NCBI GenBank assembly: GCA_964482395.1
Contig: CAYZXK010000055.1
Coordinates: forward strand, 1-21,477
Reading direction: 5' to 3'
Source: CAYZXK01 sp964482395
GTDB lineage: Bacteria > Planctomycetota > Phycisphaerae > UBA1845 > Fen-1342
Length of the DNA: 21,477 bases
In this document: positions 14,426 through 21,477 of the stretch, one piece after another
Position numbering within the stretch: the stretch's first letter is position 1
Layout of the letters: each line of letters opens with the position of its first letter
Position numbers and translations under genes: made by a program
The notes under the pieces: model-generated
The model's database searches: none
What the model was told of the DNA's origin: nothing
Seen by the model: the letters and a program-made list of their open reading frames with translations, nothing else

Positions 14426-15177
14426 TGCATCTGGAACAGGTCGGCGGTCGTTGCTACGCCCAGCTCGACCGGCTGCGGCATCTGCCCAGCTTGATACACG
14501 CGTTCTCAACCCGGCCAGCCGACCTGGCACCGCGGCCCGGCCCGAATGCTGCCGCCACAGATGAGCAACGCCGCAGGATGGTCGCTGACTGGGGGCTGGA
14601 TCCGGACCAACTGCGCTATTGCCAGCAGGTGCATGGGCAGCGCCTGGTGGTGGTGGATCAGGGCTTGCCGGCCGGGCGGGTACCGGAGTGCGATGGGCTG
14701 CTCACCGACCGGCGGGCGGTACCGCTGATGACCTTCTCCGCCGACTGCCCGCTGGTGCTGGTCATCGACGCTGGGAGGCGGGCGCTGGGCATGGCCCACG
14801 CGAGCTGGCGCTGCACGGTGGCCCGGATCGCCTTCCGGCTGGTGGAGCTGATGGTCGCCCGATTCGGGTGTCGGCCGGCGGAGCTGTGGGCGGGCATCGG
14901 ACCAGGTGCCGGTCCGTGCTGTTACCAGGTGCAAGCCGACGTCTACCAGGCGGCGGCCGGGCTGCCGGACCGCGAGCGGTGCTTCGCGCGGCGAGCCGGC
15001 AGGCTGTATTTCGACCTGTGGCAGGCCAATGTCAGCCAACTGGAGCAGGCCGGGCTGGAACGCGAAAATATTGAGCTGGCAGGCATCTGCACCATGTGCG
15101 AGCGGGAGCTTTTTCATTCCTATCGGCGTGAGGGGAAGGGCTGCGGCCACTTCGCTCTGATGGCCGCCTGGCGGTGA
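14422..15177 (+). CDS. pgeF: Peptidoglycan editing factor PgeF (YfiH/laccase-domain family)
   Basis: This 251-residue protein of the copper/zinc-binding YfiH family was formerly called polyphenol oxidase. The family removes wrongly incorporated residues (such as L-Ser) from cytoplasmic peptidoglycan precursors. The three metal ligands are present: His 71 (QQVHGQ), Cys 109 (FSADCPLVL) and His 126 (GMAHASWR). The GPGAGPCCYQV motif also fits (usual form GPAIGPCCYEV). The normally conserved HAGWRGT reads HASWRCT, with Gly replaced by Ser and by Cys. The start overlaps the dehydrogenase stop (ATGA). Together with murI it puts two peptidoglycan-precursor functions in one operon. Confidence 0.9.
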   Translation: MMHLEQVGGRCYAQLDRLRHLPSLIHAFSTRPADLAPRPGPNAAATDEQRRRMVADWGLDPDQLRYCQQVHGQRLVVVDQGLPAGRVPECDGLLTDRRAVPLMTFSADCPLVLVIDAGRRALGMAHASWRCTVARIAFRLVELMVARFGCRPAELWAGIGPGAGPCCYQVQADVYQAAAGLPDRERCFARRAGRLYFDLWQANVSQLEQAGLERENIELAGICTMCERELFHSYRREGKGCGHFALMAAWR

Positions 15178-15192
15178 ACGGGAGCAAAGCGC

Positions 15193-16548
15193 GTGAAAGC
15201 GGCCGGGCCTCTGTTTCAGGATCATCTTCCGGGCGGTCCGGGCCAGCTTGCCGGCAGACCCCTGATCCACGGGCTGCTGGTGACGGTCCTGATCTTCGCC
15301 GCCACCCGACTGGTGACCTGGAGCGCCACGTACTGCGGGGCCGCGGTGCTCTTTCGAATCGAGCACCGGTTGGATCCGCCATTCGAGAAGCACCTGCGGC
15401 GATTGCAAGATCAGGTGGCCCGGGGGGAGGGGGCGGAGTACCGTTCATTTGTCGAACTGCTGACCGACCTGGCGCCGCTGTGTCGATTCGATGGCGTGCA
15501 CTACCGGTCGATCATCGAGGGCGGCTACCAATACGCGCCTCCAGTTCCCGGCACCCAGAACCGCAAGCAGCTCGAGCAGAACATCGCGTTTTTCCCGCTG
15601 TATCCGCTGATCTGCCGGCCGCTGACCCGCTTTTTCGGCGTCCATGGGGCGATGGTCCTGGTGGCCAACGGGTGTGCCCTGCTGGCGGCGATCGTGCTTT
15701 ATTTGTGGATCCGACGTCGACTGGAGGAATCGGTAGCTCTTTTCGCCGTCGCGGTCACTTTCTGCTGGCCGGCTTCGGTCTACTACAGCTACGGCTATGC
15801 CGAGAGCCTCACGCTGCTGCTGCTGGTTATAGCTCTCTGGCTGATCGACAGCCGTTGGTTCGGCATGGCCGCCATCATCTGCGGGCTGGCCACCGCGACC
15901 CGTCCGACCGCGTTGGCGATCGTGGGGGTTCTGGCATTGGCATACTGGCTGGGCAGTTCGCGGCCGTGGGGCGGTCGGTTGCTGCGGCTGGTTCCGCTTT
16001 GCGTGGTGGGGGGGGCCGGTCTGCTGATCTATGCCGGTTATCTGACCATTCGTTTCGGCTCCCCGCTGGTTTACTTGGATAACTTCAAGGCTGGGTGGGT
16101 GCCAGATTCGGCCCGGGCGGGCTGGCTGGGGTATCTCACGCTGACGCCGCTCTGGGAGCAGTTCAAGTATGTCCGCCAGCTCGTCATGTTCTGGCCCCCC
16201 ATCGGACTGGTGAACGCGGCCAATACGCTGATGTGGAATACTCCGCTGAACCTGTTCATTCTGTTTTTGAGTCTGGCGGGACTGCGGCGGGTGCCGCGCG
16301 GCTTCCGACCGCTGCTGGGTTTGGGGCCGCTGATCTTCCTGCATTCGTACCTGGCCTCGGGGGGTGCGAAGTTCGGGATCGAGCCGATCGCCAGGTACAT
16401 GGCGGTGTCGGTGCCGGCGTTCGTGGTGCTGGCGGCCTGGTGCATGCGCCAGTGGCGGCCGGCGGTCCGGCACGTGCTGCTGACTTTCATGGTCCTGATC
16501 CAGGCGGCCTGGGCGTTCCGTTTCGGCTTGCAGGAGTGGTCGGGATGA
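15193..16548 (+). CDS. PIG-V-like GT-C glycosyltransferase, integral membrane
   Basis: The 451-residue multipass protein has about ten hydrophobic segments. After the first (about 26-52) there is a large extracytoplasmic loop with CRFDGVHYRSIIEGGYQY (Asp 100) and, further on, NIAFFPLYPL (130-139). This D-x-x-x-Y ... F-F-P-L-Y-P arrangement is typical of the PIG-V mannosyltransferase family and relatives that use polyprenyl-phosphate sugars; the loop Asp is the presumed catalytic base. In bacteria such enzymes glycosylate lipids, glycans or proteins outside the membrane; the acceptor is unknown. GTG 15193 follows GGGAGC by about eight bases and lies 15 bases after pgeF. The stop overlaps the ligA ATG by four bases. 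Confidence 0.82.
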   Translation: MKAAGPLFQDHLPGGPGQLAGRPLIHGLLVTVLIFAATRLVTWSATYCGAAVLFRIEHRLDPPFEKHLRRLQDQVARGEGAEYRSFVELLTDLAPLCRFDGVHYRSIIEGGYQYAPPVPGTQNRKQLEQNIAFFPLYPLICRPLTRFFGVHGAMVLVANGCALLAAIVLYLWIRRRLEESVALFAVAVTFCWPASVYYSYGYAESLTLLLLVIALWLIDSRWFGMAAIICGLATATRPTALAIVGVLALAYWLGSSRPWGGRLLRLVPLCVVGGAGLLIYAGYLTIRFGSPLVYLDNFKAGWVPDSARAGWLGYLTLTPLWEQFKYVRQLVMFWPPIGLVNAANTLMWNTPLNLFILFLSLAGLRRVPRGFRPLLGLGPLIFLHSYLASGGAKFGIEPIARYMAVSVPAFVVLAAWCMRQWRPAVRHVLLTFMVLIQAAWAFRFGLQEWSG

Positions 16549-18578
16549 GCGCGGGCAAGGTTGATGAAGCGGCCGCGGCGCGGCGGATCCAGGCGCTGCG
16601 AGCGGAGATCCGCCGGCACGACCAGCTCTATTTCGTGCAGAACGCGCCGGAGATCAGCGACGAGCAGTACGACGGGCTGGTTCGCGAGCTGCGCCAGTTG
16701 GAGGCCGCGTTCCCGCATCTGATTACGCCGGACTCGCCCACCCAGCGGGTCGGAGAGCGGCCGCTGGAGGGCTTCGAGCATGTGCGGCACGCGGTCCCGA
16801 TGCTCTCGATTGACAACACCTACTCGTCGGAGGAGCTGCGCGAGTTCGACGCCCGGGTAGCCAAGGGGCTGGGAGGCGAGCCGTATTCGTATCTGGTGGA
16901 CCCCAAGATCGACGGGGTGGCGGTATCGCTGCGGTACGAGGAAGGGATGTTTGTCCAGGGTGCCACGCGGGGTGACGGGGAGGTTGGGGACGACATCACC
17001 CAGAATCTACGTACCTTGCGCAGCATTCCGCTGCGGCTGGCGGGTCAAGATTGGCCGCGGGTGCTGGAGGTCCGGGGCGAGGTGTATTGGCCCCGGTCCA
17101 GCTTCGAGGAGGTGAACCGTCGGCGGATCGCGGAGGGTGAAGAGCCGTTCAAGAATCCCCGCAACGGGACGGCGGGCACGCTCAAGCAGCTCGACTCGCG
17201 GGTGGTTGCCGGGCGGGGCCTGGTTTTTCAGAGCCACGGGCTGGGGCTGGTCGACCCGCCGCCGGCGGTCGCCACCCACAGCGAGATGAACGCCTGCCTG
17301 CGTCGCTGGGGGATTCCGACCAGTCCTTACGCCCGGCATTGCGAGAGCATTGAGGAAGTGATCGCGTTTGTCGCAGAGTGGGATCGTCGACGGCACCAGC
17401 TCGATTACGATACCGACGGGCTGGTGGTGAAGGTGGAGCGGTTCGACCAGCGTCGCCGGCTGGGGAGCACCAGCAAGGCCCCGCGGTGGTGCATCGCGTA
17501 CAAGTATGCCGCCCAGCAGGCCCAGAGCCGACTGCTCTCAGTCGATTTCCAGGTTGGCAAGCTGGGCACGATTACGCCGGTGGCTAACCTCAGCCCGGTG
17601 CAACTGGCGGGGACGACGGTCAAGCGGGCCAGCCTGCACAACTTCGACCAGGTCCGCCGACTCGACCTGCACGTGGGGGACACGGTCACGGTCGAGAAGG
17701 CAGGGGAGATCATTCCGCAGGTGGTGGGAGTGGATGTCAGCCAGCGACCGGCCGGGGCCAGGCCGGTGCGGCCGCCGACCCGCTGTCCGGAATGCAACGG
17801 CCCGGTCATGCAGGACCAGGGTGGAGTATATCTGCGATGCATCAATCCCGGCTGCCCGGCCCAGCTCGTGGAGCGGCTGCGGTTCTTCTGCGCCCGCGAT
17901 CAGATGGACATCGAGGGGGCCGGCATCAAGCTGATCGAGATGCTGGTCAAGCAGGGACTGGTCAAGACCTACGCCGACCTTTATCGGTTGCATCGGCGCC
18001 GCCAGGATTTGATCCGGCTCGAGCGGATGGGCGAAAAGAGTGTTGATAACCTGCTGGCCGGCATTGAGCGGAGCAAGCAGCAACCGCTGTCGCGTGTGCT
18101 GGCGGCCCTGGGGATCCGGCACGTGGGCATCAACACCGCCGAGCTGCTGGCCGAGCATTTCGGCAGCATGGATGCCCTGCTGGCGGCCGATCAGGACGCG
18201 TTGCAACAGGTGGGGGGCATCGGGCCGGAGGTTTCCGCCTCGTTGCTCGAATGGCTGGGCAGCCAGGCCGGTCGAAAAACGATCGCCGAACTGAAGGCGG
18301 TCGGCGTCAACATGACCCAACCCCGGGCGGCGGCCCGACCGGCCGGCAGCCCGATCGAGGGTAAGACCATCGTGGTCACCGGCACGCTGAGCAGGTACTC
18401 CCGAAGCGAGATCGAGGCTCTGATCAAGCGGCACGGCGGCAAGCCGACCAGCAGCGTCAGCAAGAAAACCGATTTCGTGATCGTGGGGGAATCCCCGGGC
18501 AGCAAGCTGGAAAAAGCCCGCAGTCTGGGCGTGCGCGTCCTGACTGAAGAAGAGTTCGAGCGCCTGCTGGGCGGGTAG
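16545..18578 (+). CDS. ligA: NAD+-dependent DNA ligase LigA
   Basis: This enzyme seals nicks in replication and repair using NAD+. The 677-residue protein shows every domain in order. Domain Ia is at about 8-70 (RHDQLYFVQNAPEISDEQYD). The adenylation domain has the AMP-accepting Lys 121 in DPKIDGVAVS, plus TRGDGEVGDDIT and GEVYWP. An OB fold follows (QVGKLGTITPVA). The zinc finger uses Cys 414, 417, 432 and 437, helix-hairpin-helix repeats lie at about 490-570, and a C-terminal BRCT domain begins near 602 (IEGKTIVVTGTL). The start at ATG 16545 overlaps the preceding stop and has CAGGAG eight bases upstream. The frame stays open 150 codons further upstream, but that stretch lies within the glycosyltransferase gene. 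Last gene of the operon; 18 bases separate it from the end of the convergent gene. Confidence 0.97.
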   Translation: MSAGKVDEAAAARRIQALRAEIRRHDQLYFVQNAPEISDEQYDGLVRELRQLEAAFPHLITPDSPTQRVGERPLEGFEHVRHAVPMLSIDNTYSSEELREFDARVAKGLGGEPYSYLVDPKIDGVAVSLRYEEGMFVQGATRGDGEVGDDITQNLRTLRSIPLRLAGQDWPRVLEVRGEVYWPRSSFEEVNRRRIAEGEEPFKNPRNGTAGTLKQLDSRVVAGRGLVFQSHGLGLVDPPPAVATHSEMNACLRRWGIPTSPYARHCESIEEVIAFVAEWDRRRHQLDYDTDGLVVKVERFDQRRRLGSTSKAPRWCIAYKYAAQQAQSRLLSVDFQVGKLGTITPVANLSPVQLAGTTVKRASLHNFDQVRRLDLHVGDTVTVEKAGEIIPQVVGVDVSQRPAGARPVRPPTRCPECNGPVMQDQGGVYLRCINPGCPAQLVERLRFFCARDQMDIEGAGIKLIEMLVKQGLVKTYADLYRLHRRRQDLIRLERMGEKSVDNLLAGIERSKQQPLSRVLAALGIRHVGINTAELLAEHFGSMDALLAADQDALQQVGGIGPEVSASLLEWLGSQAGRKTIAELKAVGVNMTQPRAAARPAGSPIEGKTIVVTGTLSRYSRSEIEALIKRHGGKPTSSVSKKTDFVIVGESPGSKLEKARSLGVRVLTEEEFERLLGG

Positions 18579-18596
18579 GGCCGCTTATCGCCGGCA

Positions 18597-19931
18597 CTAC
18601 GCCTGGGGCGGCAGAGGCCGGTTTTCGGCCGACGGCTTCACCCGGGCAGTTGCGTACAGGAGGGTTGCACCCAGCGCGATCAGCATGATCAGGTGCGCCC
18701 CGAGCAGTCTGGCCGTCGGCCAGATCCAGGCCAGCATGCCGCCCGCCCATATGGCCAGGCCGGCCCACCCCAGCCTCCGGCTCGACCAGCGGCGTGCGGA
18801 CGCGGCCGTCGGCACCCCGCCTGAAGCCAGGCGGGCCAGAAGCACCAACCCAGGCACCGCCCAGACCAAGTAATACTGTCGCAGCAAGGGCGAGAAGACC
18901 AGCATCCCGATCGCATAAGCAGCGGCTTCGGCATGGCGCTGGTCAAGGGTCAACCGTTCCCACGGCCGGCGGGTTGTCCAAGCCAGCAGCGCGAAGAGGA
19001 TGACTGCCAGGCCATATGCCAGAGCGACGCAGGAGGGCTGGTCCAATCGCAGGGGCTGAAATGCGACTGCGTGCGGGTGCTGGGGCCAGGTCAGACGGGC
19101 CAGGACCTGGGGGATGGATTGGTTCCGCCGGTCGATGAAGTGTTCCGGTAACTCCTGATCGAGCAGGCCCTGCGCGGCCTGGCCACGCACGTTGTAGTCC
19201 CACCATTGGCGATGGTATTCGAGCGTCTTTGGTGGCCCGAAGACCAGCAGCGGCGGCAGCAGCGCCAAACCGGCCGCGGCGGCTACCAGCGTCGCGGCCG
19301 CGACCCATTGGCGCTTCAACAGCAGCCAGGGCAGGAAGATTGCCGGCAGGAGCTTCAGTGCGGTCGCCACTCCCAGGAAGATTCCCGCGACTGCCGGCCG
19401 GCCTCGATCCAGCGCCCAGGCCGCGCCAAGCACCAACACCAACACGAAGTAGCTCAACTGGTTGAACTTGGCGGCCTCCAGCAAAGCCGGAAGAGCCAGC
19501 AGGACCGCGACTGCGAATATGCCGACTCGCAGCTTCTGCTGCCGCGGGAGGCCGGTCAGGTTGCTGGCGGATTCGTGGTCTGCGGCCAATCCGGCCCACT
19601 GCCACAGGAGCCTTAGACTGAACCCCAGGGCCGCGACCTGGACGGCGGACCAGACCAGCGCTGCCCCCAGGCGCCCCAGCCCGGCCAGCGGCGCCAGCAG
19701 CAGAGGGACCACCGGCAAGTAGAATGGCAACTGGCGCCGCCGATCGGGATCGACGTTGGTCGAGTCGGAGTTGATCTGGCGATGTTCCCAAACGTACCGG
19801 GCGTCCAGATAGAAATGGTGGAAGTCGTACCGTCCGCGACTGGCCCGATGAAAGGAGACCAGGCCGAGCGACAGCAATAGTACGAGTAGCCCCAGGTCCA
19901 GCCAGCGCTTGGCCGCCGATTGCTCAGACAT
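18597..19931 (-). CDS. GT87-type membrane glycosyltransferase (second gene of pair)
   Basis: The 444-residue multipass protein has the GT87/DUF2029 pattern of polyprenol-phosphate-mannose-dependent transferases. A first extracytoplasmic loop contains YDFHHFYLDARYVWEH (Asp 36 or Asp 43 as candidate catalytic acid) and LPFYLPVVPLLLAPL. An N-Q motif follows in EAAKFNQLSYFVL (155-163), then ATALKLLPAIFLPWLLLKRQW (Lys 193). These enzymes add sugars from lipid-linked donors to cell-envelope acceptors. Its ATG lies eight bases inside the end of the upstream gene, so both are on one transcript and probably translationally coupled. The neighbour has the same motifs in the same order, so the pair is probably a tandem duplication that has diverged. 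Confidence 0.82.
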   Translation of the reverse strand: MSEQSAAKRWLDLGLLVLLLSLGLVSFHRASRGRYDFHHFYLDARYVWEHRQINSDSTNVDPDRRRQLPFYLPVVPLLLAPLAGLGRLGAALVWSAVQVAALGFSLRLLWQWAGLAADHESASNLTGLPRQQKLRVGIFAVAVLLALPALLEAAKFNQLSYFVLVLVLGAAWALDRGRPAVAGIFLGVATALKLLPAIFLPWLLLKRQWVAAATLVAAAAGLALLPPLLVFGPPKTLEYHRQWWDYNVRGQAAQGLLDQELPEHFIDRRNQSIPQVLARLTWPQHPHAVAFQPLRLDQPSCVALAYGLAVILFALLAWTTRRPWERLTLDQRHAEAAAYAIGMLVFSPLLRQYYLVWAVPGLVLLARLASGGVPTAASARRWSSRRLGWAGLAIWAGGMLAWIWPTARLLGAHLIMLIALGATLLYATARVKPSAENRPLPPQA

Positions 19932-21408
19932 GGATGGTCACCGACCGGGAGCAAGCGGCCGGGCTCGCAAGCGGCCAGCCCGCCGAGGATACCGGCGTGT
20001 AGAAAGGCTCGCGTATCGCCCGGGGATCCTGAGCAAGTCGTCGCAGCATCAGCAGAGCCGGCAAGGCCAGCACCAGCACCGATCCCAGGATCGTTCCGGC
20101 AGCTTCCAGGGGCTGGTGCAACAAGCCCAGCTCGGCCGTGACCGCCAGGAAGATACAGCTCAGCGCGAACTTCGACCAGCGGCTGGTCAGTCCCGCGTAA
20201 TGCACCGCCCCGCCCAAGATCGAAAGGGCCGGCAAGGCCCAGATCATGTGGTATCGGCGCATCACCGGCATCAGCCACAACATGGCCAACAGGAAGATGG
20301 CCCATTCCAGGCGCAATTGCCAGGCGGTGAGTCGACGGGCCGGTCGTCGGGCCAACCAGATCAGCCCCGCCAGGCTGACTGCTGCCAGGGCGGTAGCGAT
20401 CGCGGCGACGGCAGGTAGCGGGAGGCTGACCGGGTTGAAGGTTTGCGGCTTCAGCTTCGCATACCGGGCCTGGATCCGCGGATCGTTGTCAAAATGGGTG
20501 TTGTAATTGGTAGGATGCAGCCAACGGCTGAGGACCGCCCCCAAGCCCTGGTTGCGCCAGTCCATCTCCTTCTGGGCTAGGATCAGGCCGCGATGCGAGC
20601 CGCTCCCCACCGCCGACCGTGCCCAACCCCGGTAGCTGGCCGCGGTCTGGTCGGGGCCGAAGATGAGCAGGTCCGAAACCGGGCCGGCCGCCGCGACCGT
20701 CAGAACCGCCGTCAGGGCGGTCCGATATTGGCGCTTCAGGACAAACCACAGGACTAGCAGGCCGGGAGTGAGTTTCAGCAGTGTGGCCAGGCCGAGCCAG
20801 AACCCGCCGATCAACTCGCGCCGCTGCTGCCAGCAGACGAAGCTTGCCACCATCAGCAGCAAGGTCAGGCTGTTGATCTGGTTGAGACGGAACTCCCAAA
20901 CCCAGTAGGGTGCCAGCAGAAGGAGCGGCAGCAGTTGCGTAACCGGCCAATCCTGGGGCGGGAGGCCGACCAGGTGGCGGCCGATCAGCCGCAAGGTCAA
21001 CACCATGGCGGCCAGGTTGACGATCAGCCAGAGCGCTCCGGCCGCCTGGTAGGGCAGCAGCGCGAGTGCGGCCATCAGGCGAGGGACGAATGGCCAGTAC
21101 CAGTCCAAGCTGCCGCGGCGGACCGGTCGTCCGCCGACCAGGTCATAGCCCGGGTCCAGGCAGCCGCGTTCCACCAGCCAATGGCCGGCTTTGTAGAAGT
21201 ACTCGAAGTCCGGATGACGCCAGTAGATATGTTCCGCGCCCAGCCTGGCAAACCAGATCACCAGGCCCACTATCGCCAGCCGGCATGCCCACCGGATGGC
21301 CGGCGGCGCGATGGGCGGACCGGTCCACCGGGGGCCGGATCCCCCCACCGGGCCAACTTCGGCCGCCGGGTCCGCCCCCGGCGCATCTGAATCGAGTCCC
21401 TGCGTCAC
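19924..21408 (-). CDS. GT87-type membrane glycosyltransferase (first gene of pair)
   Basis: The 494-residue multipass protein has a Pro-rich cytoplasmic N-terminus (about 1-38), then membrane segments. The first loop holds HPDFEYFYKAGHW (Asp 67) and LDWYWPFVPRLMAAL. Next come EFRLNQINSLTLLLM (172-186) and ATLLKLTPGLLVLWFVLKRQY (Lys 212), as in the downstream paralogue. This is the GT87/DUF2029 polyprenol-phosphate-sugar-dependent class; donor sugar and acceptor are unknown. I take GTG 21408 as the start: there is no Shine-Dalgarno, but a good promoter ends seven bases upstream, which fits a leaderless message. The 494 residues and the long hydrophilic leader are a little more than usual. Confidence 0.82.
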   Translation of the reverse strand: MTQGLDSDAPGADPAAEVGPVGGSGPRWTGPPIAPPAIRWACRLAIVGLVIWFARLGAEHIYWRHPDFEYFYKAGHWLVERGCLDPGYDLVGGRPVRRGSLDWYWPFVPRLMAALALLPYQAAGALWLIVNLAAMVLTLRLIGRHLVGLPPQDWPVTQLLPLLLLAPYWVWEFRLNQINSLTLLLMVASFVCWQQRRELIGGFWLGLATLLKLTPGLLVLWFVLKRQYRTALTAVLTVAAAGPVSDLLIFGPDQTAASYRGWARSAVGSGSHRGLILAQKEMDWRNQGLGAVLSRWLHPTNYNTHFDNDPRIQARYAKLKPQTFNPVSLPLPAVAAIATALAAVSLAGLIWLARRPARRLTAWQLRLEWAIFLLAMLWLMPVMRRYHMIWALPALSILGGAVHYAGLTSRWSKFALSCIFLAVTAELGLLHQPLEAAGTILGSVLVLALPALLMLRRLAQDPRAIREPFYTPVSSAGWPLASPAACSRSVTIHV

Positions 21409-21415
21409 GTGGGCG

Positions 21416-21444
21416 ATTCTACGAATCGCTCAGCCCAGCAACAA
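21416..21444 (-). promoter_or_regulatory. Promoter of the GT87 pair (leaderless)
   Basis: Reading leftward, TTGTTG (complement of 21439-21444), a 17-base spacer and TAGAAT (complement of 21416-21421) form a good sigma-70-like promoter. The -10 ends seven bases before the GTG start, so the mRNA would begin at or beside the start codon. The same TAGAAT hexamer at the same distance precedes the PIN toxin gene. Confidence 0.6.
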
Positions 21445-21477
21445 CCGGCCGGTCGCACGGCCAGCCCGCCGCCAAGA

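Noticed and set aside
16095..16544. In-frame 150-codon extension upstream of ligA
   Set aside because: It lies wholly within the glycosyltransferase gene, and LigA homologues begin near the ATG at 16545, which has its own ribosome binding site.
19898..19931. A-A-K-R-W-L-D at the start of the GT87 protein as another top6A tail
   Set aside because: It is followed by transmembrane sequence instead of a stop, is on the other strand and is only six residues long; coincidence.

Overview
The window looks like planctomycete chromosome. It is GC-rich. It carries a type II pseudopilin-like protein with the H-x-DG C-terminal signature common in Planctomycetes and Verrucomicrobia, a secreted multidomain protein with dockerin/EF-hand-like calcium repeats, and a topoisomerase VI A subunit, which is uncommon in bacteria. 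Intergenic space contains GC-rich interspersed palindromes. I saw no rRNA, tRNA, CRISPR array, transposase or integrase. The placement is by protein character only; I could not run any search.

Left third (1-7002), an accessory-looking patchwork. A gene start runs off the left edge on the minus strand. Divergent from it is topoisomerase VI subunit A (top6A). Pieces of the 3' end of top6A then recur three more times, each shorter and more diverged than the last (about 156, 82 and 39 bases), and every copy sits directly upstream of an unrelated gene. The intact gene is followed by a PIN-domain toxin and its small partner. Copy 2 is followed by a DUF4143-type AAA ATPase, copy 3 by the N-terminal stub of an HNH nuclease, and copy 4 by a thioredoxin-fold lipoprotein. 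A minus-strand AspT/YidE-family membrane exchanger lies between copies 3 and 4. This arrangement suggests that the 3' end of top6A has been a recurrent insertion or recombination site, and it is the most interesting thing in the window.

Middle (7003-11700), an export locus. A gene-free stretch of about 460 bases rich in palindromes precedes a pseudopilin-like gene. Next comes a 916-residue secreted protein that joins a PstS-like substrate-binding domain to at least five dockerin/EF-hand-like repeats. It is followed by two tandem copies of a strong palindrome that probably end the transcription unit.

Right half (11703-21408), housekeeping. A tightly packed plus-strand operon holds murI (D-glutamate supply), a HEAT-repeat lipoprotein, a zinc-dependent medium-chain dehydrogenase, pgeF (peptidoglycan editing factor), a PIG-V-like GT-C glycosyltransferase and ligA (NAD+-dependent DNA ligase). 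Several junctions are 4-base ATGA overlaps. Two of these genes serve peptidoglycan synthesis. Converging on ligA is a two-gene minus-strand operon of GT87-type polyprenyl-phosphate-sugar glycosyltransferases, probably paralogues. Its first gene seems to be transcribed from a promoter that gives a leaderless mRNA, as does the PIN toxin.
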